From contig NZ_CP033069.1 in NCBI RefSeq assembly GCF_003669015.1, positions 2,180,501 to 2,244,500 on the forward strand: a stretch of DNA of 64,000 bases. Reading direction: 5' to 3'. Under the pieces are notes generated by a model. That model saw nothing but the letters and a program-made list of their open reading frames with translations, ran no database searches and had not been told where the DNA came from. The stretch comes from Acidovorax sp. 1608163. Lineage in GTDB: Bacteria > Pseudomonadota > Gammaproteobacteria > Burkholderiales > Burkholderiaceae_C. Each line of letters opens with the position of its first letter. Positions within the stretch are counted from its first letter, which is position 1. A program made the translations under genes and the position numbers. This document shows positions 7,285-17,400 of this stretch, piece after piece.

Positions 7285-7402
7285 AACAAGCTCCTGAAGT
7301 AAGAAGAATGGGGAAACGCAGGCATTGTGCAGGCTATGGGCTGCGGGTGGCAGGGCAGCGCCAGGGTTTGTGCAGGCGAGGTGAGGGGATTTTTATAAAA
7401 TA

Positions 7403-7418
7403 CTGTATAAAAATACAG
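7403..7418. promoter_or_regulatory. LexA box upstream of imuA
   Basis: CTGTATAAAAATACAG is a perfect CTGT-N8-ACAG SOS box, 62 bp upstream of the imuA ATG. A TATAAAAT stretch overlaps and precedes it. It predicts LexA repression and DNA-damage induction of imuA-imuB-dnaE2. Confidence 0.9.
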
Positions 7419-7479
7419 TTAACATGCGCTGCATGCACCCGACGGGCGCACAGCCACCACCCCACCGAGTCCACCCACC

Positions 7480-8370
7480 ATGTCTGCCTTATCGATTGCG
7501 CCTTTGACGGCGCCCCTGCGCAGTGCGTTTGCCAAAGGCCCTGTGCAACTGCCCGGGGTGTGGCTGGGTAACCAGTTGTGTGATGTCATGGCGTCCAGCG
7601 CGGTGCAGGCCACCCAGCCCACCGGCCATGCGGCGTTGGATGCGCAGTTGCCCGGCGGCGGCTGGCCTGTGGGGGCGTTGACCGAAGTGCTGCAGCCCGA
7701 GCCCAGCCGCCATGCCTGGCAACTGTTGCAGTCCGCATTGGCGCAGGCCGCGGCGGCGCGGCCAGGGGCGGTGGTGCTGGTGGCGCCACCGTTTGAGCCC
7801 TTTGCCCCCGCCTTGCAGGCCGCCGGGCTGCCGCCCGAGCGCTTATGCCAGGTGCAGCCCAGCCCCACCCAGGCAGGCGGCACGGCCACCGCTGCACTGT
7901 GGGCCACAGAGCAGGCCTTGCGCTGCCGCGATGTACTGGCCGTGGTGGCCTGGCTGCCGCAGGCGCTGCCCGAGCAGTTGCGCCGCCTGCAGCTGGCTGC
8001 TGCGCACATGGGGCAACTGTTGTGGGTGCTGCGCCCGGCCCATGCGCGCCAGCAGGCATCGCCCGCACCGCTGCGCTTGTGGGTGCAAGGTGATGTGGGC
8101 GCGCCGCTGGCGATGCAGGTGCAGGTACTCAAGCGCCGGGGGCCGCCGCTGGCGCAGCCGGTGGTGCTGCCCGGCGGCTCTGCCCGGCTGGCGCAGGTGC
8201 TGGCCGCAGCGGCGGCGCGCAGCCAACAGCGGCGGGGGCAGGGCCTGCCGGTGCCGGTGGCGGCCCCGGTGAAAGTGCCCGTGAAGGTAGTGCTGCCGGG
8301 CGATGTGGCCGCGGGATGGAAAGGGGTGGTGCATGCACTGGATCGCGTGGCCGTGCCTGCCGTCGTCTGA
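7480..8370 (+). CDS. imuA: SOS mutasome protein ImuA
   Basis: 296 residues, first gene of the SOS translesion cassette. It is a RecA/SulA-like protein that starts MSALSIAPLTAPLRS and has the family motif LDAQLPGGGWPVGALTEVLQ near residues 51-70. Known ImuA proteins assist the ImuB-DnaE2 mutasome that copies damaged DNA at the cost of mutation. A LexA box lies just upstream. The 3' end overlaps the chosen imuB start by 38 bp, which points to coupled expression. Confidence 0.88.
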   Translation: MSALSIAPLTAPLRSAFAKGPVQLPGVWLGNQLCDVMASSAVQATQPTGHAALDAQLPGGGWPVGALTEVLQPEPSRHAWQLLQSALAQAAAARPGAVVLVAPPFEPFAPALQAAGLPPERLCQVQPSPTQAGGTATAALWATEQALRCRDVLAVVAWLPQALPEQLRRLQLAAAHMGQLLWVLRPAHARQQASPAPLRLWVQGDVGAPLAMQVQVLKRRGPPLAQPVVLPGGSARLAQVLAAAAARSQQRRGQGLPVPVAAPVKVPVKVVLPGDVAAGWKGVVHALDRVAVPAVV

Positions 8371-10057
8371 TGCCCGCTCTGCAAGTTCTGCAGATGCGAC
8401 CAGTGCTGTGGTGCCGGGCCTGCCCGGCACCGAGGCATGGTGGGCGCTGCGCTTTACCCCCCGCGTGGCCCGGGTGGACGAAGCCTTGCTGCTGGAGGTA
8501 TCGACCACCGAACGCCTGTGGGGCGGCCGCGCAGCCCTGCTGGCGCAACTGCATGCCAATGCCCCGCCATGGGGGGATACGCCTAGCGGCGATACGCTGG
8601 GCGCCGATGTTGCCTGGCAGGCGGCTCAGGCAGGGCCAAAGGTGGGGGGCGCACAGGCCGCATCCATGCCCTGTGCGGCACTGTCTGCGGCACCTTTGGC
8701 CACGCCATTCACCACCCCCTTTGCCGAAGGCCCCACCGCCTTCCAGGCCTTGGCCCTGCTGCGCCTGCAACTGGCGGCAGAGGCCGGTGCGGTGGGCGGG
8801 CAGCGCACGGCGCCCCATGCACACCCTGTGCGCCACGCCATGCCCCGGCGCGTGCCGCACGACCTGCCTCTGCACACCCTGACGGCGCTGCGCCCCCATG
8901 TGGCCAGCCTGGCGCGCATGGGGTGCAACACCTGGGGCCAGTTGCGCGCCTTGCCGCGCGACGGGGTGGCCCGGCGGCTGGGGGCGGCCGCGCTGCGGGC
9001 GCTGGACTGCGCCTACGGCGAAGCCCCCCACCAGCACACCTGGCTGGAGCTGCCCGAGGTGTTTGCCCTGACGGCCGAGCTGCCCGCGCTGGCCACCTCG
9101 GCCGATGCGCTGCTGTGGTCGGCCCACGCCTTGTTGCAAGCCCTGCAGGCCTGGCTGCAGGCACGCCAGCAGGGCGTGCTGGCGCTGGAGCTGGCCTGGC
9201 ACCATGACCTGCGCAAGGTAGACGGCAAGCCCGTGCCCCCCTGGCAGGCACTGCCTGTGCGCACGGCCCAGCCCACCCAGGCCCTGGCCCACCTGCGCCG
9301 TTTGCTGGCCGAGCACCTGGCCCGCACCCTGCTGGCCGCGCCCGTCAACCAGATCGCACTGCGCGCGCTGGAGACCGCGCCCATGCCGCACGCCAGCGCC
9401 AGCCTGCTGCCCCCCACAGTGCGTGACGGGCGCAGCGCGCAAGACGATGCCCGCAGCGAAAGCTGGCACCAGTGGGTGGAGCGCCTGTCGGCCCGCCTGG
9501 GGCCAGAGCAGGTGCAGTGCGTGGCCCTGGTGGCAGACCACCGGCCCGAATGCATGCAGCGCTGGCAGCCCGCCAGCCAGGCCTTGGCGCAGGGTGGGGC
9601 GGTTGCAGGCTCGCAGGGGCAGGGTGGTGGGCTGCCAGCGTCTGGGCCCTCCGCCCCCCAGGCCTCCCAGGCCCCCGACGCCAGCCTGTGGCCCACCTGG
9701 CTGCTGCGCCCGCCGCAGCGCCTGACGTTGCAGGGCAGCCGCCCGTGCTACCAGGGCCCGCTACGGCTGCTGGCAGGCCCGCACCGGCTGGAGGCGGCCT
9801 GGTGGGAGTCCGCGTTGAGCGACCCAACCGCTGATAGGGCGGATGGCCCTGACGCCGCAGGCAACGCCACCCCGTCCCATGGTCCAGCCCCTGGCCTGGT
9901 GGTGCGCGACTACTTTGTGGCCCACAACGAGCGCGCTGGGCATGTGTGGGTGTACCGCGAGCGTTTGCCCCAAACAGCCCCATCGGCCCAGGCCCCCACA
10001 GATGCAGGCATGCCCACCCGGCAAGACCGCTGGTTTTTGCACGGCATTTATGGCTGA
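8333..10057 (+). CDS. imuB: Y-family polymerase-like protein ImuB
   Basis: 574 residues from the ATG at 8333 (MHWIAWPCLPSSD), chosen because ImuB proteins begin with a similar WIA-LP motif; an ATG ten codons earlier is also possible. It has the Y-polymerase fold with little-finger region, but the catalytic carboxylates of true Y polymerases are not evident, as expected for ImuB, which acts as a hub binding the sliding clamp, ImuA and DnaE2. It contains helix-hairpin-helix-like segments (LARMGCNTWGQLRALPRDGV). The stop overlaps the dnaE2 start (ATGGCTGA). Confidence 0.88.
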   Translation: MHWIAWPCLPSSDARSASSADATSAVVPGLPGTEAWWALRFTPRVARVDEALLLEVSTTERLWGGRAALLAQLHANAPPWGDTPSGDTLGADVAWQAAQAGPKVGGAQAASMPCAALSAAPLATPFTTPFAEGPTAFQALALLRLQLAAEAGAVGGQRTAPHAHPVRHAMPRRVPHDLPLHTLTALRPHVASLARMGCNTWGQLRALPRDGVARRLGAAALRALDCAYGEAPHQHTWLELPEVFALTAELPALATSADALLWSAHALLQALQAWLQARQQGVLALELAWHHDLRKVDGKPVPPWQALPVRTAQPTQALAHLRRLLAEHLARTLLAAPVNQIALRALETAPMPHASASLLPPTVRDGRSAQDDARSESWHQWVERLSARLGPEQVQCVALVADHRPECMQRWQPASQALAQGGAVAGSQGQGGGLPASGPSAPQASQAPDASLWPTWLLRPPQRLTLQGSRPCYQGPLRLLAGPHRLEAAWWESALSDPTADRADGPDAAGNATPSHGPAPGLVVRDYFVAHNERAGHVWVYRERLPQTAPSAQAPTDAGMPTRQDRWFLHGIYG

Positions 10058-13000
10058 ACGCGCTGCCCACCTGCCATTGCATCCTCTGGCTGGCGAGCAG
10101 GCCGCTGCCCCCGCCCGGGCGCTGCCCGACTACGCCGAGCTGCACTGCGTCTCCAACTTCAGCTTCCAGCGCGGCGCATCGCACCCGCACGAGCTGGTGG
10201 AGCGCGCCGCCGCGCTGGGCTACCGCGCGCTGGCGCTGACGGACGAATGCTCGGTGGCGGGCGTGGTGCGCGCCCATATTCGGGCCAAGGCGCTGGGGCT
10301 GCACCTCATCGTGGGCAGCGAGTTTGCGTACCCCGGGTTTCGGCTGGTGGCGCTGGCGCGCAATGCGCAGGGCTGGGGCAACCTGTGCCAGTTCATCACC
10401 ACGGCGCGGCGCAGTGCGGTCAAGGGGCATTACCAGATGGGGCCCCTGAGCGATGTGCGCCAGCTGCAAAGCTGCGAGCTGCTGCTGGTGCCCGAGCGCA
10501 CGGCGCAAGATGCTATTAATTTGGTAGCTGTTAGCGCTTTATTAAAAAGCGCTAGAGCCCTATTTGGCTTGGATTTTTGGCTGGCGGTCGAGCTGCTGCT
10601 GGCCCCCGACGACGACCTGTGGCTGGCCACGCTGCAGCAGGCGGGCGCGGCGGTGGGCGTGCCGCTGGTGGCGGCGGGCGATGTGCACATGCATGTGCGC
10701 TCGCGCAAGCCGCTGCAGGACGTGATTACCGCTGTGCGCCTGGGTCGCCCCGTGGCGCAATGCGGCTTTGCGCTGCAGCCGCATGCTGAGCGGCATCTGC
10801 GCCAGCGCGTGCGGCTGGCAGGCATCTACCCGCCCGAGCTGCTGCAGGCTACGGTGCAGATTGCGCAGCGCTGCACTTTCCACTTGGACGAAATCAAGTA
10901 CCAATACCCGCAAGAGGCCGTGCCCCCCGGCATGACGCCCGCCCAGGGCCTGGCCTGGCTCACCCACACAGGTGCGGAGGGCCGCTACCCCGAGGGCGTG
11001 CCGCCTGGGGTGCAGGCCCAGTTGGAGCGCGAGCTGGCGCTGATTGCAGGCTGCGAGTACGAGATGTACTTCCTGACGGTGCACGACATCGTGCGCTATG
11101 CGCGCAGCCAGGGCATCCTGTGCCAGGGGCGCGGCTCGGCGGCCAACTCGGCCGTGTGCTTTTGCCTGGGCATTACCGAGGTGGACCCCACCCGCTCGCA
11201 CCTGCTGTTTGAGCGCTTCATCAGCAAAGACCGCAAGGAGCCGCCCGACATCGATGTGGACTTTGAGCACGACCGGCGCGAAGAGGTCATTCAGTACATC
11301 TACAGCAAATACGGGCGCGACCGGGCCGCCATTGCCGCCGTGGTCACCACCTACCGCACCCGCAGCGTGCTGCGCGACGTGGGCAAGGCCCTGGGCGTGC
11401 ACCCGGCGGTGGTGGATGCGTTTGCCAAAGAGCACCAGTGGTTTGACAAGGAACTGGCAGGCCCCAAGCTGCAGGCCCTGGCCGCATCGCTGGGCCAGAG
11501 CCTGGGGGCGCACACCGCCGCGCTGTGGCTGGAGCTGGCGGGCGAGCTGCATGGGTTTCCGCGCCACCTGAGCCAGCATGTGGGCGGCTTTGTGCTCACG
11601 CAGGGGCCGCTGTCGCGGCTGGTGCCGATCGAAAACGCGGCCATGGACAACCGCTCCATCATCCAGTGGGACAAGGACGACCTGGACGAGATGGGCCTGA
11701 TGAAGGTGGACGTGCTGGCGCTGGGCATGCTCAGCGCGCTGCGCCGCTGCTTAGACCTGCGCGCCACGCTGCGGGGTGAGCGCTGGCGGCTGGCCGACAT
11801 CCCGGCCGAAGACCCGCACACCTACGACATGATCTGCGCCGCCGACACCGTGGGCGTGTTCCAGATCGAAAGCCGCGCCCAGATGAGCATGCTGCCGCGC
11901 CTGCAGCCGCGCGAGTTTTACGACCTGGTGGTGGAGGTCGCCATCGTGCGACCCGGCCCCATCCAGGGCGGCATGGTGCATCCGTATTTACAGGCGCGCG
12001 AGCGGCGGCGCCAACAGTTGCCTTTGGTGCTGGAAAAGCCCGAGTTGATCGATGCGCTGGAGCGCACGCTGGGCGTGCCGATTTTTCAGGAACAGGTGAT
12101 GCAGATCGCGATGATCGCCGCCAAGTTCTCAGCCGCCGAGGCCGATGCGCTGCGCCGATCCATGGCCGCCTGGAAGCGCACGGGCGGCGTGCACAAGTTT
12201 GAGAAGCGCCTGATCGACGGCATGGTGGACAACGAATACAAGCCAGCCTTTGCCCAGGCCATCTTCCGGCAGATGCTGGGCTTTGGGGAATACGGCTTTC
12301 CAGAAAGCCACGCCCATAGCTTTGCCTTGCTGGCCTACAGCAGCAGTTGGCTCAAATGCCACGAGCCTGCGTGCTTTCTGGCGGCGCTGCTCAACTCCTT
12401 GCCCATGGGCTTCTACAGCGCCTCGCAACTGGTGCAAGACGCCCGCCGCCACGGCGTGCGCGTGCTGCCGATTGACGTGAATGCCAGCGACTGGGATTGC
12501 ACCCTGGAAGGCGCACCGCAGCGGTTGCAGCCCCCCCGGCCCATCCCTGGCGTGCGGCCCGCCGCCTTGCCCCAGCCTGCGGTGCGCCTGGGGCTGCGGC
12601 TGGTCAGCGGCCTGCATGCCGATGCCGCAAAGCGCGTGCTGCAGGCCCGTGTGCAGGCGCCGCACCACCGCTTTGCCAGCACCGAAGACCTGGCCCTGCG
12701 CGCCGGGCTGGAGCGGCACGACCTGCAGGCCCTGGCCGCTGCCGACGCGCTGGCCGCCTTGTCAGGCCACCGCCGCCAGCAAATGTGGGACGCCGCCGCC
12801 CAGCACCGCGCCCCCGCGCTGCTGCGCCATGCCCCGGTCAACGAGGTGCCGCTGGAGCTGCCCCAGGCGCCAGAGGGCGAGGAGATCGTCTTCGACTACG
12901 CCGCCACGGGCCTCACCCTGCGCCGCCACCCGCTGGCCCTGCTGCGCCCACGCCTGGCACGCTGGCGGCTGCTCACGGCCTTGCAGTTGCAAACCATGCC

Positions 13001-13349
13001 AAATGGCTGCACGGTGCGCGCCTGCGGCATCGTCACCGTGCGCCAGCGGCCGGGCACGGCCAAGGGCACCATGTTTGTGACGCTGGAGGATGAGACCGGC
13101 CCGGTCAACGTCATCGTGTGGCCGGGTTTGATCGAGTCGTGGCGCGATGCACTGCTGAGATCACAACTGCTGGCCGTGCAGGGGGTGTGGCAATGCGCGA
13201 CGGGGCCGGTGCCGCCACCGGGCGGCGGGCAGGGCGCTGCGCCCGGGGTGCCCGCCGTGCGCCACCTGGTCGCCCAGCGCTTCAAAGACCTGACCCCGCT
13301 GCTGGGCCGCCTGGGCGGGGCGCTGCACGGCAGCCGGGACTTTCATTGA
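10050..13349 (+). CDS. dnaE2: Error-prone DNA polymerase DnaE2 (ImuC)
   Basis: 1099 residues. The N-terminal PHP domain is visible (YAELHCVSNFSFQRGASHPH, then ALTDECSVAGVVRAH). The C-family polymerase core holds the catalytic aspartates in PPDIDVDFEHDRREE, and the C-terminus has an OB-fold (GIVTVRQRPGTAKGTMFVTL). It performs translesion synthesis with ImuA and ImuB. The ATG at 10050 overlaps the imuB stop by 8 nt; an in-frame start upstream at 9843 lies wholly inside imuB and is rejected. An AGCGCT repeat at 10511-10568 is translated in frame (about residues 154-173) inside the PHP region. Confidence 0.93.
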   Translation: MAERAAHLPLHPLAGEQAAAPARALPDYAELHCVSNFSFQRGASHPHELVERAAALGYRALALTDECSVAGVVRAHIRAKALGLHLIVGSEFAYPGFRLVALARNAQGWGNLCQFITTARRSAVKGHYQMGPLSDVRQLQSCELLLVPERTAQDAINLVAVSALLKSARALFGLDFWLAVELLLAPDDDLWLATLQQAGAAVGVPLVAAGDVHMHVRSRKPLQDVITAVRLGRPVAQCGFALQPHAERHLRQRVRLAGIYPPELLQATVQIAQRCTFHLDEIKYQYPQEAVPPGMTPAQGLAWLTHTGAEGRYPEGVPPGVQAQLERELALIAGCEYEMYFLTVHDIVRYARSQGILCQGRGSAANSAVCFCLGITEVDPTRSHLLFERFISKDRKEPPDIDVDFEHDRREEVIQYIYSKYGRDRAAIAAVVTTYRTRSVLRDVGKALGVHPAVVDAFAKEHQWFDKELAGPKLQALAASLGQSLGAHTAALWLELAGELHGFPRHLSQHVGGFVLTQGPLSRLVPIENAAMDNRSIIQWDKDDLDEMGLMKVDVLALGMLSALRRCLDLRATLRGERWRLADIPAEDPHTYDMICAADTVGVFQIESRAQMSMLPRLQPREFYDLVVEVAIVRPGPIQGGMVHPYLQARERRRQQLPLVLEKPELIDALERTLGVPIFQEQVMQIAMIAAKFSAAEADALRRSMAAWKRTGGVHKFEKRLIDGMVDNEYKPAFAQAIFRQMLGFGEYGFPESHAHSFALLAYSSSWLKCHEPACFLAALLNSLPMGFYSASQLVQDARRHGVRVLPIDVNASDWDCTLEGAPQRLQPPRPIPGVRPAALPQPAVRLGLRLVSGLHADAAKRVLQARVQAPHHRFASTEDLALRAGLERHDLQALAAADALAALSGHRRQQMWDAAAQHRAPALLRHAPVNEVPLELPQAPEGEEIVFDYAATGLTLRRHPLALLRPRLARWRLLTALQLQTMPNGCTVRACGIVTVRQRPGTAKGTMFVTLEDETGPVNVIVWPGLIESWRDALLRSQLLAVQGVWQCATGPVPPPGGGQGAAPGVPAVRHLVAQRFKDLTPLLGRLGGALHGSRDFH
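10511..10568 (+). repeat. Dispersed AGCGCT repeat inside dnaE2
   Basis: GCTATTAATTTGGTAGCTG, then TTAGCGCTTTATTAAAAAGC and GCTAGAGCCC. It is much richer in A+T than the gene around it and is read in frame as AINLVAVSALLKSARALF. Confidence 0.85.
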
Positions 13350-13398
13350 TGCCACAGGCCACAACAGGCCACAGGGGCGGGGCAGTCCGTGGCCTTGT

Positions 13399-13968
13399 TC
13401 AGTCTTTCCGCTCAGTCCTGTCGTTGGGCGCCAGCGCCAGCAGGCGGGCCAGTGCCCGGTCGTGGATGCCCATTTTCAGCAGCCCTTCGTGGGTGGCTTT
13501 GGCGTAGTCGTGCGTGGTGCCGTAGCGCCCCCGGGCCTGGGCAAAGATGCGGGTGTATTCCGGGTCGGGCAGCACGCCGGTGTGGTTGGGGCTGCGGCGC
13601 GACAAGGTGAAGGCCAGCGCGCTCACCGTGCCGTGCGGCGTCTGGCAGGGCAGCCAGCGCGGGTCGTACACGGCGTTGACCATCTCGCGCGCCCACAGGC
13701 CGGGCATCACCTCGGGCACCCGGTGCCGGTCAATGCGGAACACCATGCCCCGGCAACTGCCACCCGTCAGCAGCCCAAACACCAGCCCCGGGCATTCAGG
13801 CGTGCCCCGGTTCACACGGCTCCACATCTTCAGCGCCCGGTGCCAGCCATGCACCTTGGCCGGGCGCTGCTCGGCGTAGTCAAAGTCTGGCCGCCAGATC
13901 AGCGAGCCATAGCCAAACAGCCACAGGTCGTGCCGCGCATCCCACTGCGCCATCGTCTGGGCCAGCAT
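13399..13968 (-). CDS. chaC: Gamma-glutamylcyclotransferase, ChaC family
   Basis: 189 residues. The substrate-binding signature LWLFGYGSLIWRPDF is near the N-terminus and the ChaC-specific ECPGLVFGLLTGGSCRGMVF follows. The catalytic Glu is expected within WAREMVNAVYDP. ChaC enzymes split glutathione to 5-oxoproline and Cys-Gly in the cytosol. It converges on dnaE2, with only 49 bp between stops. The start at 13968 gives a short non-conserved N-terminus (MLAQTMAQWDARHD); a later ATG six codons in would also fit. Confidence 0.9.
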   Translation of the reverse strand: MLAQTMAQWDARHDLWLFGYGSLIWRPDFDYAEQRPAKVHGWHRALKMWSRVNRGTPECPGLVFGLLTGGSCRGMVFRIDRHRVPEVMPGLWAREMVNAVYDPRWLPCQTPHGTVSALAFTLSRRSPNHTGVLPDPEYTRIFAQARGRYGTTHDYAKATHEGLLKMGIHDRALARLLALAPNDRTERKD

Positions 13969-14414
13969 GGCAGCGGGGTCGCGGCGGTGGGGGGCAGGGG
14001 CGGGCAGGGGGTCATGCAGCGAAGAAAGCAGGAACGGGGCCAGAAATCAAAGCCAACGGGGCGTGGGCCGCATTATTGGAGGACTGCGCCGAGCGTGCCG
14101 CCGCTGTGTGGGAGCCCCTGAATGCTGGTCAGCCATGGGTGGGTAATGGATTACTCCTGTATTGATAGCTGCCAGCGCTTATCTATCAAGCGCTAGAGCC
14201 GTGTTTTTATTGAAATATTGCCCAACCATGTTGCACTGCGCCATGGCGCAGCCCCAGGCGGGCCTTGCGCCACCGGCCAGCCCCTTGCGGCGCGGTATCA
14301 TCCGGGCCTGTCCAGGTCGCCTGCAGCTTCCTGGGGAGCCTTTTTTTAGCGCCATTGGCGTTGTGCGCGCCGTTTTCGCCGTTGTCCTTGCCCCCAGCCC
14401 CATCTGCCTGACCC
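13969..14414. other. 446-bp gap before smc
   Basis: No supported gene. It holds the dispersed repeat at 14161-14216 and a GC-rich stretch before smc. The smc promoter must lie here: TATCAT at about 14296-14301 is a possible -10 element, but I see no good -35 partner. Confidence 0.4.
14161..14216. repeat. Dispersed AGCGCT repeat, intergenic copy
   Basis: ATTGATAGCTGCCAGCGCTT, then ATCTATCAAGCGCTAGAGCC and GTGTTTTTATTGAAAT. This is one of the most complete copies and is useful as a consensus. Confidence 0.85.
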
Positions 14415-17400
14415 GTGCGTCTTACCTCCATCAAGCTCTCCGGCTTCAAGTCGTTCGCTGAACCCACCAACTTCATGCTGCCCGGGCAACTGGTCGGCGT
14501 GGTGGGCCCGAACGGTTGCGGCAAATCCAACATCATGGATGCGGTGCGCTGGGTGCTGGGCGAGAGCAAGGCCAGCGAGCTGCGCGGCGAGAGCATGCAG
14601 GACGTGATCTTCAGCGGCACCACCACCCGCAAGCAGGCCAGCCGCGCCAGCGTGGAGCTGGTGTTTGACAACTCCGACCACCGCGCAGGCGGCCAGTGGG
14701 GCCAATACGGCGAGGTGGCCGTGCGCCGCGTGCTCACCCGCGACGGCACCAGCAGCTATTTTCTGAACAACCAGCCCGTGCGCCGCCGCGATGTACAGGA
14801 CGTGTTTTTGGGCACAGGCCTGGGGCCACGCGCCTACGCCATCATCGGGCAGGGCACCATCAGCCGCATCATCGAATCGCGCCCGGAAGAGCTGCGCCTG
14901 TTCCTCGAAGAAGCGGCCGGGGTCTCCAAATACAAAGAGCGCCGCCGCGAGACGGAAAACCGCCTGGCCGATACGCGCGAAAACCTCACGCGGGTGGAAG
15001 ACATCCTGCGTGAGCTCAACGCCAACCTCGAAAAGCTGGAAAAACAGGCCGAGGTGGCTGCCAAATACAACGCACTGAACGCCGACGCCACCCTCAAGCA
15101 GCACCAGCAGTGGTTCTTGAAGCGCGCCGACGCCGAGGCCGAGCAGACCAAGGTGCGCCTCGATGGCCTGCAGGCCGTGAACGACCTCGAATCGCGCATG
15201 GCCGATCTGCGCGCGGTGGAGTCCGACCTCGAAACCATCCGCCAGGCGCACTACGCTGCAGGCGATCAAGTCAACCAGGCGCAAGGCAAGCTGTACGAGG
15301 CCACGGCCGAAGTGGGGCGGCTCGAAGCCGAAATCCGCTACGTGGTCGAAGGCCGTGTGCGTGTGGAGCAGCGCCTGGTCACCCTGGCCGAGCAGATTGC
15401 CCAGTGGCAGTCGCGCAAGGAAGAGGCCGACATCGAGCTGGAAAACCTGGCCGGTGCGGGTGTAGACGCCGAAGAGCGCGCCGAGCTGCTGGCCGCCCAG
15501 ATGGAAGAGCAGGCCATGCAGCTGCCCGACCTGGAAGAAGCCCTGCGCCAGGCCCAAAGCCGCGCCAGCGAGCAGCGCGCCAGCGTGGTGCAGGTGCAGC
15601 AGCAAATTGGCGTGCTGGCCGCAGAGCAGCGCAGCATTGACGAACAAAGCCGCCAGCTTGATACCCGCTACGAGCGCCTGCGCACCGACCGCAACGCCCT
15701 GGCCGCGCCGGACGAAGCCCGCCTCATCAACCTGCGCAGCCAGCTCGAAGCCGCGCAGGAACTTGCCGAAACCACCGAAGCCCGCCTGGCCGAGCTGCAA
15801 GAAAGCGTGCCCCAGCTGGACGATGACCGCCGCGCCCGCCAGCAGGACGTGAACACCGAGAGCGCCCGCCAGACCGACCTGTCGGCCCGCATGGAAGCCC
15901 TCAAGGCACTGCAGGAAAAGGTCAAGACCGACGGCAAGCTGCGCCCCTGGCTGGCCAAGCACGGCCTTGATGGCATGCAGGGCCTGTGGAGCCGCATCCA
16001 CATCGAGCCCGGCTGGGAAAACGCCCTGGAAGCCGCCCTGCGCGAACGCCTGGGCGCGCTGGAAGTAGGGCGCCTGGACATGGTGCGCGGCTTTCTCGGC
16101 TCGAACGAAAGCGATGCGCCCCCGGCCCGCCTGGCCTTCTACAGCGCCCCCGCCGCCGGTGTGCCCGAGCCCACGGGCACGCACACCCGCCTGGCAGACC
16201 TGCTGCGCATCAACGACGCCAGCCTGCGCGCCGTGCTGACCGACTGGCTGCAGGGCTGCACCATTGCCCAGACGCTGGACGAAGCCCTGAACCGCCGCGC
16301 CAGCCTGCCGCCTGGCGAAGTGATCTACGTGCCCACGGGCCATGCCGTCAGCAGCCACAGCGTGAGCTTTTACGCGCAAGACTCCGAACAATCGGGCCTG
16401 CTGGCGCGTGCCCAAGAAATTGAGCACCTGGAAAAAGAACTGCGTGCCCAGGCCCTGATTGCCGACGAATCGCGCACCGCGCTGGTCCGCGCCGAAGCCG
16501 CCTATGCCGACGCATCGCAGCGCCTGGTGGCCGCCCGCCGCGAGGCCACCGAGGCCCAAAGCCGCGCCCACGAGCTGCAGGTGGAAACCCTGCGCCTGAC
16601 GCAGCTGGCCGAGCAGACCCGTGCGCGCAGCGAGCAAATTGGCGCGGACATTGCCGAGGTGGAAGCCCAGCTGGCCGACCTGCAAGAGCGCCGCGTGGCC
16701 GCCGAGGCCCGCTTTGAAGAGCTGGACATGCAACTGGCCGACAGCCAGGAGCGCGAAGCCCAGCTGGGCGACCGCGTGATCGAGACCGAGCGCAAGCTGA
16801 ACGCCTGCCGCGAGCAGCAGCGCATGCTGGAGCGCCAGGTGCAAGAGGCCACCTTCTCCCAGCGCAGCCTGGAAGCGCGCCGCGCGGAGCTGAACCGCTC
16901 CATCGAAACAGCCACCCAGCAGGCCACCGCGCTCACCGACGAGCAGCAGCGTGCCCGCGATGAGCTGGCCCGCCTGTCAGACGCCGCTGCTAAGGGCGGC
17001 CTGCAGCAGGCGCTGGACTTGAAGATGGAGCGCGAAAAAGCCCTGTCCGCCCAGCGCAGCGAATACGACGACCTGACGGCCAAGCTGCGCGGCAGCGACG
17101 AGCGCCGCATGCAGCTTGAGCGTGCGCTCGACCCATTGCGCCAGCGCATCACCGATTTCCAGCTCAAGGAACAGGCCGCGCGCCTGGGCCTGGAGCAATA
17201 CACCACGCTGCTGACCGACGCCCAGGCCGACCTGGAGGTCGTGGCCCAGTCCATTGCCGATGGCAATGTGCGCATGCAAGGCCTGCAAGGCGAAATCGAC
17301 CGCCTGCACCGCGAGATTGCCGCGCTGGGCGCCGTCAACCTGGCCGCGCTCGATGAGCTGAACCTGGCGCGTGAGCGCAAGGTGTTCCTGGACGCGCAAA

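Noticed and set aside
9843..10049. 69-codon N-terminal extension of dnaE2
   Set aside because: It lies wholly inside imuB in another frame and does not resemble the DnaE2 N-terminus; the ATG at 10050 overlaps the imuB stop as usual.
14346..16844. 832-codon open frame antisense to smc
   Set aside because: It is a GC-rich shadow frame opposite a fully conserved SMC gene, with low-complexity Ala/Gly/Gln content and no domain.
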